Shown here one piece after another: positions 1-11,645 of a DNA stretch of 64,000 nt. This DNA comes from Ahaetulla prasina. Taxonomy: Eukaryota > Chordata > Lepidosauria > Squamata > Colubridae. The DNA lies in assembly GCF_028640845.1 (NCBI RefSeq), contig NC_080548.1, positions 9,604,314 through 9,668,313 on the forward strand, read 5' to 3'. Position 1 is the stretch's first letter; each line of letters begins with the position of its first letter. The translations under genes and the position numbers were made by a program. The notes below the pieces were generated by a model. The model was not told where the DNA came from. It was given only the letters and a program-made list of their open reading frames with translations, and did no database searches.

Positions 1-860
1 GAGCTTTCACAGATGATTTGGTATTGTTTTTGGCAGAACATTTAAATGGAATTGAAACATTAATATGCACATTAGAAGAATTTGGTGCTCCCAGATTAAT
101 AAACAAAAGTTGGCGATATTACCAATAATATAAACATACAAGATGAAACACAACTGGTGTATGAAATAGGTTTTAAGATTGAGAAGAAACTAAAATATTT
201 AGGTATCACAATATGAATATGACAAATATGAATTGTATGTTATTTCAAAATAACTATGGTAGGGCATGGAATGAAGTTCAAAAAAATAGGTTAAAATGGG
301 AGAGACTACAGTTGTCATTACTGGGAAGCATTTCTGTGATTAAGATGAATGTCTTGCATAGAATTTGTTATTGTTACAGACAATACCTGTTTTGACAACT
401 GATGGACCATTTAAACAGTGGTAAAAAGATATAATTTGTGTAGAGGGGAAAAAGCATGAGTTAAGTACAAGGTGTTACAAAATGCAAAGGAAAAGAGGAG
501 AATTGGGTTTAGCTGATTTGAAATTGTATTTTGTGGCTAGCTGTTTGGTTTGGTTTGGATGAGAGAGTACCAATGAGAAATAGAAGAATTAGGACACAAC
601 CTGGGATTTGGGTGGCATGGAAATTTGTGGTACAACAAAGCTAAGATTAATATAGATTTTAAAAATCATTTTGTTAGACATGCCATACTGAAAATTTGTA
701 ATAGGTTCAGGTTTTGCCCAAAAACACATCTCAGCCCAAAAAGCATTTGGCAGACAAGAAATAGTATTGCTCCTTCTGAGACCTTCAGGAAAAAAGTGCT
801 AGAGGAACATGAATTCTCTTGTTCTGACAGCATCAATAGCTGTTCAATTGAAATAGGTGT
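1..860 (+). mobile_element. L1-type LINE fragment (decayed reverse transcriptase)
   Basis: Translated across several frames, the stretch reads as the palm and downstream part of an L1 reverse transcriptase. The catalytic box appears as FTDDLVLFL in place of the usual YADD form. It is followed by LSLLGSISVIKMNVL near 310-360 and RGELGLADLKLYF near 495-530, blocks typical of L1 ORF2. Stops and frameshifts are frequent, so it is an old dead copy. It enters the window from the left edge and its right boundary is unclear. Confidence 0.7.
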
Positions 861-2235
861 CAGATCCTTGACATGATACTGCCATTCATACGGAGGGAGG
901 GGGGAGCATAGGGATAAACTGTATTTTATAACCTTTTTCCTGGTGCCTAAGCACCCTGCAATATTCTCACCTTTTGGGAATGAAATAAGGAGGGAGGGCC
1001 ATGTGGATTGTGTCAGTTGGTTGAAAGCGGAAGAAGACTATGGAAACGGATCCTTATCTGGCTCTCAAGATGGCCATTACAATAAACATCTTCACACCTG
1101 TAGATTGGCTAAATCCACATTAGAACTGGAGAGATGGATTCTACAGCCCTATTTCTAACCATGCAGTTTTGGAGGGAATTTAGAGTCTGCTTCGCGTATT
1201 CTGCTATCACTTCTTCTCAATAAAAGGTTCCTTTTGAAATACCACATTTCAAGAGTTCTATACTTTCTTGGGAAAGAAGAAGGAGAGGCAGGTTCTGACA
1301 ATAGGTTTCAACTAAAGATGTCCCATGGGCAAAACTAGCTAACTTGGAAACTAGCTTCAGGAAGCTGTCCATCTTGAGCTCTTACTTCACCTTGTTGTCT
1401 TTCAACCTGTCTTGCATCAGTATCCAGATCTTGAGTTATTTCTTTTTTTCCTTTGATCTTTCAACAGAATTTCCTTCTGAAGTCCTGAAGTCAACTCTAG
1501 ATACCAAAACATATATCTTTTTTAGAGTTTTCTTAAGAATGATGATAGTCAGCATAGAGGATGTCAGTCACAGCTCTTCAAGTAAAAAATGACATTCTAT
1601 ATTGACATAGCAAGCAGGCTCTTTCCTCAAAAAAGCTACTCTGGATAAATAGATTCAATGTATTTATACCCATTAAGCATCCCAACTTCTGTCTGGAGTA
1701 ATCAATATATCTCTTTGTTTATTGTTTATTTATTTTTGAATAGCTTGTCTGAATAGAACATCCCATTCACCTTTTTTCATATCTTTCCCCCCCCCCCCAG
1801 TTTTTACTGTGCAACCTTCACTCTGAAAAGATAAAAGTGTTACCTTGAGAAACATGTGAATAGGTGCTTGACTATTAAGGGCCATGTATGTTTAAGCACC
1901 ATCTTCTTCATTTAAGTACAGGTGGCCCAGGTAGTCTAATCTGTGCTCCATGCCTTGATATGCCAATTATAAATCTAACAACTGTATTCATGTTGCATGC
2001 TAAACTTGGTGTTTATTTGGGTTAGGTTTTGTTGTGGCTTAGCTTTGTTGTGAATGTAGGGTTAGGGTTAGGCAGCCTAAGGAATGTAGGCTGTTTAATT
2101 ATTTTATAGATAGTGCCTTATGTTAATCCTAAAAATAAATTAATAACCAGCTTGTGTGTTCTGTAAACATAGTCCATAAATATGAAATCTTTATCACTAG
2201 ACTTTTGGCACTTACCTCCAATGAAATGTGGTTAC
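861..2235. other. Unassigned, non-coding
   Basis: No recognisable gene. Open frames here are short and show no known domain. A poly-C run lies near 1790, and two and a half TTAGGG-like units lie near 2057-2075. The first few hundred bases may be further L1 debris. Confidence 0.5.
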
Positions 2236-2327
2236 ATAGAATAGAATAGAATAGAATAGAATAGAATAGAATAGAATAGAATAGAATAGAATAGAATAGA
2301 ATAGAATAGAATAGAATAGAATAGAAT
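2236..2327. repeat. (ATAGA)n microsatellite at LINE 3' end
   Basis: About 18 nearly perfect units of the pentamer lie directly against the 3' end of the reverse-oriented L3 LINE. The same junction recurs at 25.2, 33.8 and 57.0 kb, so the array belongs to the element and is not an independent repeat. Confidence 0.95.
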
Positions 2328-4283
2328 TTTATTGGCCAAGTGTGATTGGACACACAAGGAATTTGTCTTGGTGCATATGCTCTCAGTGTACATAAAAGAA
2401 AAGATACGTTCATCAAGGTACAACATTTACAACACAATTGATGATCAATATATCAATATAAATCATAAGGATTGCCAGCAACAAGTTATAGTCATACAGT
2501 CATAAGTGGAAAGAGATTGGTGATGGGAACTATGAAACGATTAATAGTAGTGCAGATTCAGTAAATAGTCTGACAGTGTTGATGGAATTATTTGTTTAGC
2601 AGAGTGATGGCCTTCGGGGAAAAACTGTTCTTGTGTCTAGTTGTTCTGGTGTGCAGTGCTCTATAGCGTCGTTTTGAGGGTAGGAGTTGAAACAGTTTAT
2701 GTCCAGGATGCGAGGGATCTGCAAATATTTTCACGGCCCTCTTCTTGATTCGTGCAGTATACAGGTCCTCAATGGAAGGCAGGTTGGTAGCAATTATTTT
2801 TTCTGCAGTTCTAATTATCCTCTGAAGTCTGTGTTTTTCTTGTTGGGTTGCAGAACCGAACCAGACAGTTATAGAGGTGCAAATGACAGACTCAATAATT
2901 CCTCTGTAGAATTGGATCAGCAGCTCCTTGGGCAGTTTGAGCTTACTGAGTTGGCGCAGAAAGAACATTCTTTGTTGTCCTTTTTAATGATGTTTTGATG
3001 TTAGCTGTCCATTTGAGATCTTGCGATATGATAGAACCCAGAAATTTGAAGGTTTCTACTGTTGATACTGTGTTGTCAAGTATTGTGAGAGGTGGAAGTA
3101 TGGAAGGGTTTTTCCTAAAGTCTACCACCATTTCTACGGTTTTGAGTGTGTTCAGTTCCAGATTGTTTTGGTTGCACCACAAGGCTAGTCGTTCGACCTC
3201 TCGTCTATATGCAGATTCGTCATTGTCTCGAATGAGACCAATCACTGTTGTGTCATCTGCGAACTTCAGTAGCTTAACAAATGGATCATTGGAGATGCAG
3301 TCATTGGTATACAGAGAGAAGAGAAGTGGGGAGAGCACACAGCCTTGGGGCGCCCCTGTGCTAATTGTACAGGTATTCGATGTGATCTTGCTTAGCTTCA
3401 CCTGCTGCTTCCTGTTTGTTAGGAAGCTTGTGATCCACTTACAAGTCTGTTCCAGTACCTGTAGCTGGTTTAGCTTAGTTAGAAGAATGTCTGGAATGAT
3501 GGTATTGAATGCTGAACTAAAGTCTACAAAGGGGACCCTTGCATAGGTCTTTGGAGACTCAAGATGTTGTAGGATGTAGTGCAGAGCCATATTAACAGCA
3601 TCATCTGTTGATCTATTTGCTCGGTATGCAAATTGCAAGGGGTCTAAGAGCGGATTCGTGATGGTTTTCAGGTAGGAAAGCACTAGCCTTTCAAAGGTTT
3701 TCATGACTACAGATGTTAGAGCAACTGGTCTGTAGTCATTCAGTTCCTTGATGGTGGGCTTCTTCGGCACTGGGATGATGGTAGAGCGTTTGAAGCAAGA
3801 AGGAACATAGCACATCTCTAGTGATTTATTGAAAATATGTGTGAAGATGGGCGCCAATTGGTCAGCACAGACTTTTAAGCAAGAAGGAGTTATCTTGTCT
3901 GGGCCTGGAGCTTTTCCTGGCTTTTGTCTGTGAAATAGGTCCTGCACTTCCTTTTCTGTGATCACTAGGGGTTGTGAACCCAATGAAATGGGGTCAGTTG
4001 TAGGAGGCTTGGCTGTTGTTGGTGTGTCTGAGATGGGGGTTGTGGAGATAGGTGGCTGTAGTTTCCTTTCAAACCTGCAGTAAAACTCATTCAGGTCATC
4101 TGCCAGTTGTTGATTACCTTCAGCCTGGGAAGGAGATTTGCCATAGCCGGTGATATTTTTAAGAGTTTTCCACATGTTTGCTGGTTCATTTGCTGAAAAT
4201 TGATTCTTTAGCTTTTCAGAGTAGCTTCTTTTTGCTGCTCTTATCTCCCTTGTTAGTGCATTTCTGGCCTGATTGTACAGCAT
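2328..4283 (-). mobile_element. CR1/L3-type LINE (snake type), 5'-truncated, frameshifted
   Basis: This is the longest LINE copy in the window. The reverse strand of 2943-4283 encodes 446 residues of a non-LTR reverse transcriptase. Motif A is FVDFSSAFN (252-260), motif B is GAPQGCVLSPLL (310-321) and the catalytic FADD is at 341-344. The endonuclease region is missing. Near 2970-2990, in an A-rich run, the frame shifts. The C-terminal part (MFFLRQLSKLK onward, ending near 2588) continues in another frame. Apart from that lesion the frame is clean, which suggests a fairly young copy. The 3' UTR leads straight into the ATAGA array. The CR1/L3 assignment is from recall of the family and was not searched. 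Confidence 0.88.
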
Positions 4284-4321
4284 TTTATCACCAGAGGTCG
4301 ATCACCAGAGCATTTTATCAG

Positions 4322-4633
4322 CAGAGGTGGGTTTCCGCAGGTTCTGACCAGTTCTGAAGAACCGGTAGTGGAAATTTTGAGTAGTTCGGAGAACCGTTAG
4401 TAAAAATTCTGACTGGATCCACCCCCATCTATTCTCTGTCTCCCGAGTCCCAGCTGATTGGGAGGATATGGGGATTTTGCAGTAACCTTCCCCTGGAGTG
4501 GGGAGGGAATGAAGATTTTACAGGATCCTTCCCCTGCCACTCCCACCAAGCCATGCCATGCCCACTAAACAACACCCACAGAACCCACAGAACCCACAGA
4601 ACCAGTAGTAAAAAAATTTGAAACCCACCACTG
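4322..4633. mobile_element. hAT-like non-autonomous element (AGAACCGGT family)
   Basis: The ends are CAGAGGTGGG and CCCACCACTG, inverted as in hAT elements. The body carries the GTTCGGAGAACCG motif and CCACCAAGCCA-type runs shared with copies at 39.0, 44.1, 45.4, 51.7 and 55.1 kb. The 8-bp flanks no longer match. CATTTTATCA occurs twice just to the left (4281 and 4311), between this element and the L3 LINE. Confidence 0.75.
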
Positions 4634-4849
4634 TTACATAGATAACATGATGCAGTGGAAAATTCAGCATAACTTAAGATGGATACCTTGGTTGACTGTG
4701 ATGGCATTGCTGTAACATAGCACCACTGTTTTGTGAGGTTTGAAAGAGGGGTCAAAGAGGTCATTAAGACTGAACAGCCCTCTCTCAAAAGTGGGGGAGG
4801 GATACACCAGCACCTATCTCCTGCTTACAACACAGCCCTTACAGCAGTT
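4634..4849. other. Unassigned, non-coding
   Basis: Short AT-rich stretch between two repeats, with no domain or RNA signature. Confidence 0.4.
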
Positions 4850-5105
4850 CTAAGGAGGTTCTACACTCCTTTGCATTATCCAGGTGACCCTGAGGGCACA
4901 GATTAACTTCCAAGTGGCCTCAATGACCCTCAGAAATGAGCTAATGACCAGATGACTGCAAGGAATATAAATCCTTCCGTCCACCACCATTCAGTCAGAA
5001 CGGAAGAAACTTCTTGGATGAGAAGCAAAATGTCTTCAAGGAAAAAAACAAAGTCCAAATGCCTTTCGAAAAAGCACCTTTGAGACACTGTTTTGAGGCT
5101 TATTT
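4850..5105 (+). mobile_element. Dispersed repeat with Penelope-tail-like motif
   Basis: A GAAGAAACTTCTTGGATGAG block followed by AAGCAAAATGTCTTCAAGG resembles a motif I associate with the ends of vertebrate Penelope-like elements. A related copy sits at 13385-13490. No reverse transcriptase or GIY-YIG domain is visible beside it. The family name is inference; that it is repeated is directly visible. Confidence 0.4.
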
Positions 5106-5517
5106 TGTCTTTCTTGACCGTTCATTTCTAATGGTACCTCCTGTGTAGCATTTTTTTTAGATTTCCCTGTACATTTTTATTATTATGAAATCACCCTCTC
5201 TTAGCAGTCTTCAGACTCAGTGCCTCATCAGATTCCTTGTTACTTGCAAGAGAGCTCACAACAGTCCTACCCTCTCTCTGAAAGTAGCCAGACTACTGAA
5301 TAAGGAACCATGATACCAATTTGCTTTATTGCACTCCTAACAATTGTGCCCTTAAAATGGTCCACACTCTCTCTGACCAAACTCTGCTAAATTTTGCGGT
5401 TGGTAACAATTTTACAGAGGCCAAAAGTTTTGCTGAGATCAACAATCCAGAAAAGTGGAGATTCATCACAAACAGACAGGACCATGACTTTCCAATGGAT
5501 GGAATCGGAATGACTAC
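5106..5517. other. Unassigned, non-coding
   Basis: No gene or repeat recognised. Confidence 0.4.
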
Positions 5518-5922
5518 CAGTAGTTCTTGACTTACAATCATAAAACGGACTGGAACTTCTGCTGCTAAGTAAAATGTTCATTAAATTAGTTTTGCCCAAT
5601 TTTACATCCTTTTTTTTGTTGTGGTCATTAAGTGAATTGCTGTTAAGTGGATCACATGGTTGTTAAGTGAATCTAGCTTCCCCAATTGACTTCACTTTGC
5701 TCAGAGGTTGTCTAGGAAAACCACAAATGAGAACTACATGACCCTGGGATACTACAACCATAGAAAAGCACATGCTGGTTCTCAACTGCCCAGATTTTGA
5801 TCATGTGACTATGAGGATGCTGCAACAGTCATAAGTGTGAGGATTGGTCATACATCATATTCAGTGCCGCTGTAACTTTAAATGATCACTAAATGAGTGG
5901 TTGCCAGTCAAAGACTACCTAT
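5518..5922. mobile_element. Tc1/mariner-like palindromic MITE, diverged copy
   Basis: Member of the commonest MITE in the window, with ends of the form CAGGTAGTCC...GGACTACCTG. Internally the elements carry repeated GTTAAGTGAAT and GATCACATGA-type words on both arms. This copy is old: the left end reads CAGTAGTTCTTGA and the right end AAGACTACCTA. Confidence 0.8.
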
Positions 5923-6007
5923 ATTCAAATACTGTAGTTGAAATTGCGTTGTGCAGATGAGAAAGACTAGAATCTTCTCTTTTAGGGGAAAGGTTTGCTT
6001 TTTAAAA

Positions 6008-6223
6008 AATAGCAATAGCACTTAGGCTTATATATTCCGTTATATTGCTTTACAGCCCTCTCTAAGCAGTTTACAGAGTCGGCATTTTGTCCCCAACAAT
6101 CTAGGTCCTCATTTTACCAACTTCGGAAAGCTGAGTCAACCTTGAGCCAATGAGGATCAAACCCCTGACAGTCAGCAGAATTTGATTTCAATACTGCAAT
6201 CTAACCACTGTGCCATCGTGGCT
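6008..6223 (-). mobile_element. tRNA-derived SINE
   Basis: On the reverse strand the right end is a tRNA-like head, with an A-box-like TGGCACAGTGGTTAGA and a B-box-like GGGTTTGATCC. A core follows (GGTTGACTCAGC..., AATGAGGACC..., ATTGTTGGGG). The tail is GTAAACTGCTTAGAGAGG. Two sister copies lie at 37.6-38.1 kb. Confidence 0.8.
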
Positions 6224-6295
6224 CAATGGTGTATGAGCCATATTGTCTGCCTATTGAAGAAATATGTGATTTCCGGGAACCAACAAGGGCAGAAT

Positions 6296-6727
6296 CAGGG
6301 GAAGGCTGCTGTGGGTTCACAGGGGTTCGGAAGAACCTCTAGTTAAGATTCTGCGCAGTTCAGAGAACCCCCAAATCCCACTCCTAGCTGGCCCCTCCCA
6401 CCTCACCCCACCCCTCCCAGGAGCTCCCATGCAGCCCGTTTTGGATTCAGGTAAGTGCAGGGTGCTCACATAGGCTCGGGGAGGGTGAAAAACAGGCCTA
6501 CCGGAAGTTTGGGAAGGCCAGAAACAGGTCTGTTTCCAGCCTCCAGAGGACCTCCAGAGCCTGGGGAGGCCATTTTTGCCCTCCCGGAGTCTCGAATAAA
6601 GCCTCTGGAGCCCAGGGAGGGCAAAAATGCTCCCCCACCCCACCATGATGCAGGAGGCCACTATGGCCACGCCCACCCAGCAACCAGGCAGAGAACCCCT
6701 TGCTAAAATTTTTGAAGCCCACCTCTG
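6296..6727. mobile_element. hAT-like non-autonomous element (430-bp family)
   Basis: The element runs from CAGGGGAAGG to CCCACCTCTG. It is bracketed by GGCAGAAT (6288-6295) and GGTAGAAT (6728-6735), 8-bp target duplications matching 7 of 8. The GC-rich body (GGAGGCCATTTTTGCC type) matches the copies at 14.9, 15.4, 17.4 and 24.4 kb, here in the opposite orientation. Open frames inside it are not genes. Confidence 0.88.
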
Positions 6728-6779
6728 GGTAGAATAGGTATGTAGCAACTATATGGTTCAAAACTGGGACAGGGGAATA

Positions 6780-6945
6780 CTAGAATACAGAATAACAGAA
6801 TTGGAGGGGACCATGGAGGTCTTCTAGCCCAACCCCCTGCTCAGGCAGGAGACACTTGAGCCAGTCAGGATCAAACTCCTGCCTGTAGGCAGAGCTGGCC
6901 TGCAATATTGTATTCTATCCACTGCACCATCACAGCTCTTTAATG
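6780..6945 (-). mobile_element. SINE with tRNA head and CR1-like tail
   Basis: Reading the reverse strand, a tRNA-like head (TGGTGCAGTGGATAGA, then GGAGTTTGATCC) is followed after a very short body by a CR1 3' end. The CR1 part contains GGTTGGGCTAGAAGACCTCC and TGTTATTCTGTATTCT. The order is what a CR1-mobilised SINE would have. Confidence 0.65.
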
Positions 6946-8540
6946 GAGGTTGTTCTTAAACTGGACCGTCACTTTTATGTGTTTATTTATGAAATTTATA
7001 TCTCACGGATGCAATAACTGTTTAGCAGCTAAGTGTGTTGACAGGAGGTCGTAAAGATGAGGGGTTGGAACAGCAAGCAGCCCTAGAACTTCAAATTCCT
7101 TAGCTTTACTATTTTGGAACTCAAATGGTTTCTATGTTAGTGGCCACTGCCCTCCACTTGAGTCTTGCTTTTCAATTTACGGATTGATTGGACATGATGG
7201 AGTAAGGTGGGTTTGGACTTGTGCAAGTCACGGTGTCCCTGTCTTTTAATGATGAAAAGCCTGTTCAGTGTTTCAGTGTTCTTAAAATCGTGTTAAGACA
7301 TGCTGAATTACTAAAACATGCTTGGGTTGTATAAAGAGCTAATTGACTGCTCCTGCATTTCCCAGCACCCCGACAAACCTGTTCTGTGGATTAAAGGTTA
7401 AAGTTCCTACCTCCAAGAGAAGGCAAGGCAGAAAATTGGAAAAGGCTCATTAGAGATTTTTCTCGCTCCATCCCCCATAGGAAACTTGCCAGTTCTATTT
7501 CCTCAACAAGGGGTGTATGTGTTCAGCATTTCACCTACAGAAGGGAAGGCTCAAGGAATATATCGATCTGCAAGAATGGAAGACCTGCTTATTTCATCCA
7601 AGGATTAATGCAGGCAATGTCTGCAGAAGCCTTGCACCCTGTTTGCATAAGAAGAAGACAAAGCTAGACACTTTTAAGGTCTGTATTTTGGGAGCATCCT
7701 TCTGCCCACAAAAATGCTGTCCAGAATGTGACACCAGGAAGCTTCAACCCTCCTGCTACAGTTATTTCTCCAAATTAGGTACATATGGAGGTTGATCCTT
7801 TCCAGTAGCATGTCAATGCATTCTTAAACCTCATCCACACGACTGTGGTTTAGAAACTGTTGGTCCTGGCTAATACAATCCCACCAAACATATCTTCAAT
7901 ATGAAAGCATGAGTGGGGCGTTACAAAACAGCTCATAAACCTTGCAACAGGCTGTCCTTTTGTGGGGCAATGCTCCAAACATTGCTGTAGTTTGAGTGCA
8001 AGACTGTTTGATGGAAGTCTGAAGAGCATTGCCCAGGAAATTCTGAACCTGCTGAGTCTGTTCAGAGAGCCATCTTTCCCAGGATGCAATGCAACATTAG
8101 TTCCTGGAACCCACATTGCAACATTCCCCATTGAAATGTTGGGGTTTAACCAAGTTCCTATTTTCTTTGTCAGGACTTAATCAACCATTTTATATTCTCC
8201 TCTCTTCCCTTTCCTCTTTCCTCTTTCTTCCCTTCCCTTTCCTTCAGTTCCCTTCCCTTCCCAAACTGAATGCTAGAAGCAACAGAAAAGAATTTGTCAG
8301 CAAGTACTTCTGCTAAACAAGGTATTCAAAATCCCCCACAGGGATTTCTTCTCAATTCAGCTTCAGAGCTAAGTACAGTGGAGCTACAAATATGTCATGA
8401 GAAGATTAAAATCAATACACTAAAAGTGCTTGTTAGCAAGGCTTATTTCTGTTTTGCTGTTGAGATCCATTTCTAAAGAAAGTAATAAAGGGAGATGACC
8501 TGAATCATAGTAGCCCCATCTTTACTGGCCGGAGAGAATA
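6946..8540. other. Unassigned, non-coding
   Basis: Low-repeat intergenic sequence. Open frames of 66-93 codons are present without recognisable domains. A pyrimidine-rich run occupies 8190-8265. Confidence 0.5.
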
Positions 8541-8960
8541 TTTCACCAGGTCCAGCATTCCTGCTTGGGATTAAGGGCATGGGGTGAGAAAATGGAACTA
8601 AAGAGAAGGCTAAGGAGAGTGATAGCCATCTTCCAATACTTGAAAGGCTGTCACAGAGAAGAGAAGGTGAATTTCTTATCTGTGGTGTTCAAGATTAGGA
8701 CAAGAACCAAGGGATGGGATTTCTTGAGTGTTATCACCATTAAACAGTGGACGAGTCTGCCTCTTCCTGCTCCATAACTGGAGGTTTTCAAGCAAAGGTT
8801 GCACAGCAAAGGAAAGGTCTAGGACAGGGGTCTGCAAACTTGGCTCTTTTAAGACTTATGGACTTCAACTCCTCAGCAAAGCTGGCTGAGGAACTCCAGG
8901 AGTTGAAGTCCACAAATCTTAAAAGAGCCAAGTTTGCAGACCCCTGGTCTAGGAGAGTCT
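8541..8960 (+). mobile_element. CR1 LINE 3' fragment, interrupted
   Basis: Contains CR1 3'-region words (ATCTTCCAATACTTGAAAGG, GGAGGTTTTCAAGCA) on the plus strand. It is interrupted by the hAT MITE at 8825-8946. It is diverged and 5'-truncated. Confidence 0.65.
8825..8946. mobile_element. hAT MITE, hairpin form
   Basis: A 122-bp near-perfect inverted repeat with ends CAGGGGTCTGCAAACTTGG and its complement. It is flanked by identical 8-bp duplications GTCTAGGA at 8817-8824 and 8947-8954. CAG-type ends plus an 8-bp duplication are diagnostic of hAT transposition. Confidence 0.93.
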
Positions 8961-9019
8961 GGGGTGTACTTGCACTGAAAGATCAGTTGTATTGGAAGAT
9001 GTACAGAAAGATCCCATGA

Positions 9020-10505
9020 TCCTGGGAACTCTTCAGTTTCCAGCTACTCGATAGAGTAGCTCCACTCCAAAAACAAGAGAGGCATTGCTAAGGGTCCAAG
9101 CCAACACATGTGATAAAGAGAAACCATTGTGAAAGATTTATTTCTTACCAACTAGAAATTACGATTGTGAGCACCAGCTCTCCAGCTCACAAGAGTTCCT
9201 AGAATCCTATAAGTTGAAATAGTTTCCACATCTTATCCTGATGAAGTACCTTAGTTTTTCAAAACAAACATTGTGTTCATATTTCTCTGCATAAAAGATG
9301 GTTTGTAAGTCGTGACTCATTTTTCCTGAACCACTGAAAAACTTTCCCTATTTGCCTCAGCTTTGAGTCAGTAAATGGGTTTCCACAAGGGAGGACAATG
9401 GAAACGTTTTTCAGATTTCAGACCTTGTCTTCTGCATTTTACCTATCATTTCTTTTCTGTTCTCCACCTCTGCCAGAAAACAAGGTAGGAACTATCTTCA
9501 GGTCTGAATTCATATTCCCATGTTTGGTTGGGAAGACACAGGATTAAGAGATTTCCATGTGGATCCTTCTCAGATTCTTTTCATTTTTTGCCTCTTTTTT
9601 CTTTAGTGCTAAGATAGAAATTCCTTTATCCTTATCTGTTTGTACACTTAATCTTTATATACTTGAAACGTCAGTTCTGCACCTTGTCAGCATTCCTGTT
9701 GGCTTTGAGGCAAAACAAAAAGCATTAAAATGCACGTTCGAAGGAAGGAGAAGAATTAGTCAGTGTCACTCTCTCAATCCCCTGTTCTTCAAGAACGTGG
9801 CCCTGGATTTTTGCAAAACCAAAATGTAGAGGAAATTATAACGGAGAATATTTGCAAATGCATTTGCAAAAGGAAAAAACAGTATTTGCTGTATGAATGA
9901 ACATTGGCTGGGTGCCATGGCAAATTCATTTGAACAACTGCCAGATCCCAAATCCCTGTGTGATGCTGTCATTTGCCCTGGGCCTCCTTTTCAACATAAT
10001 ATTTTGTTATTTTGTCCTGGATGTTAATCAACTTTCAGATGCCATTCTGGACTTCTCTAGAATACCCTGAAGATATTACGGCATAATAGGACAACCAATG
10101 GCTTGTGGTTGATAACTGACCCCAAAGCCCATTTTTGCGGTATCTAAGATTCTGCATCCCCCAGTTGTGGTTGTAAGTTTATAAGAAGACCAGTAGGGTG
10201 AGCTTCTTCTAATTTACTGGATTTTCTGTAAACCGAAGAATGAGCTTCAAGCAATTTAAAACAAATAAAAATAAAAGCCAAAAAAAAGAAATCAAGCCAA
10301 AATCTCAGCTCCATAAATCTGAACACCACCCATTTGAATCCCTTCCCTAACAAAATATATTAAATGCAATATCTAATCCTCTCTTTGTTAACTTTTACAA
10401 AAATGTTTAAAATAGTCCCCTTGCATTGGATTTTTGGAGAGCAGAATAGCAAATACAAAGAGTGCTACAAAATGTAACCTACTTTCCAATTTTAGAATAT
10501 TTTGA
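9020..10505. other. Unassigned, non-coding
   Basis: AT-rich sequence without a recognised gene or repeat. Confidence 0.5.
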
Positions 10506-10671
10506 ATGGGAAGGAAGGAAGGAAGGAAGGAAGGAAGGAAGGAAGGAAGGAAGGAAGGAAGGAAGGAAGGAAGGGGGAGGGAGGGAGGGAGGGAGGGAGG
10601 AGGAAGGAAGGAAGGAAGGAAGGAAGGAAGGAAGGAAGGAAGGAAGGAAGGAAGGAAGGAAGGAAGGAAGG
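10506..10671. repeat. (GGAA)n/(GGGA)n microsatellite
   Basis: A long purine-only array: GGAA units, a GGGA/GGAGG middle section, then GGAA units again. All frames stay open through it, producing false lysine/glutamate-rich or serine/proline-rich open frames on both strands. Confidence 0.97.
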
Positions 10672-11645
10672 CTGGCTACAGGGCCTCACAAAACTTGTCT
10701 CACAAAGCTTTTGAGAGACACCTGTGGTCTTTGCTTTCTGAACCAGAGCATTGTGGGAAGACAAAAATAACCAGTTTAAAAACAAAACATCCATCAGGTT
10801 TTGTGGGAGCACTCACATTTTCCCCACTCTAAAGTTCTAAAAGGACCCAATTCCTCTAATATAATGAAAGAGAAAGCAAAGGTTATTAATAGTCATTTCC
10901 CCTTATAATTTAGTATACCATGCTGCCCCTTCCTTGTTTTTTCCCCAAAATTTAAAACCTCCAAATAGTTTGCCATTTTTCATAGGAGTATAGGTTAAAC
11001 TGTTTGAATAGTTTAATTGCCCTTTCCTTTATTTGCTCTTCTCTTATTCCTTCCCTTCAAATCACTGTTTTTCAAACTTGGCAAATTTGTATAAATCTCA
11101 ACTCCCAGAATTATGTGAGCTGCAATTATCTCTCTGTTGAGAGATCAATAGCGACCTGGGTAAGATCATTCAAATTTCACACAATTTCAGTCTCATCTCA
11201 TTGAGTTTTCAGCGATGACTTTTAACATTAGTTTTTTATTTAATCTAAGAGAGGCTAAAGACTCCATTGAAGGTTGTCATGGATGTTGTATTGTTAACAC
11301 TTGCTCTACACAGTTTTATCTAATGTTGAGCAAATTACAGATTTCATGGCTGAAGAGACCAGGAGATGTGGTTTCAGAAATGTTTATTCACTTATTCATA
11401 AATCTTTAAAAACCCAAGACCCTTTTATTGAAAGGGGAAATGTATCTCTTCATTAGCAGATTAGTTTTATAGGCTCTGGGATGTAATTTACCAATAACAC
11501 TATTTTCTGAAAGAAGCACATATACATAATACTATTCTTGTTGGGACATTACTCTTGGAAATGATAAATTCAGGCTGGCACTCATCACTGTTTCATATTG
11601 TCCGATCCAGCAATGACCTTGTCACTAAAATTAAAAAAAAAAGTA
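10672..11645. other. Unassigned, non-coding
   Basis: No gene recognised; short open frames without domain signatures. Confidence 0.5.

Noticed and set aside
2050..2080. Interstitial telomere repeat (TTAGGG)
   Set aside because: Only two to three units; a similar CCCTAA run at 12787 lies within a MITE. Chance is sufficient.
2995..3546. 183-codon plus-strand open frame
   Set aside because: Antisense shadow of the L3 reverse transcriptase.
10462..10832. Lys/Glu/Gly-rich and Ser/Pro/Phe-rich open frames
   Set aside because: Products of the GGAA microsatellite; the same occurs at 50622-51053.
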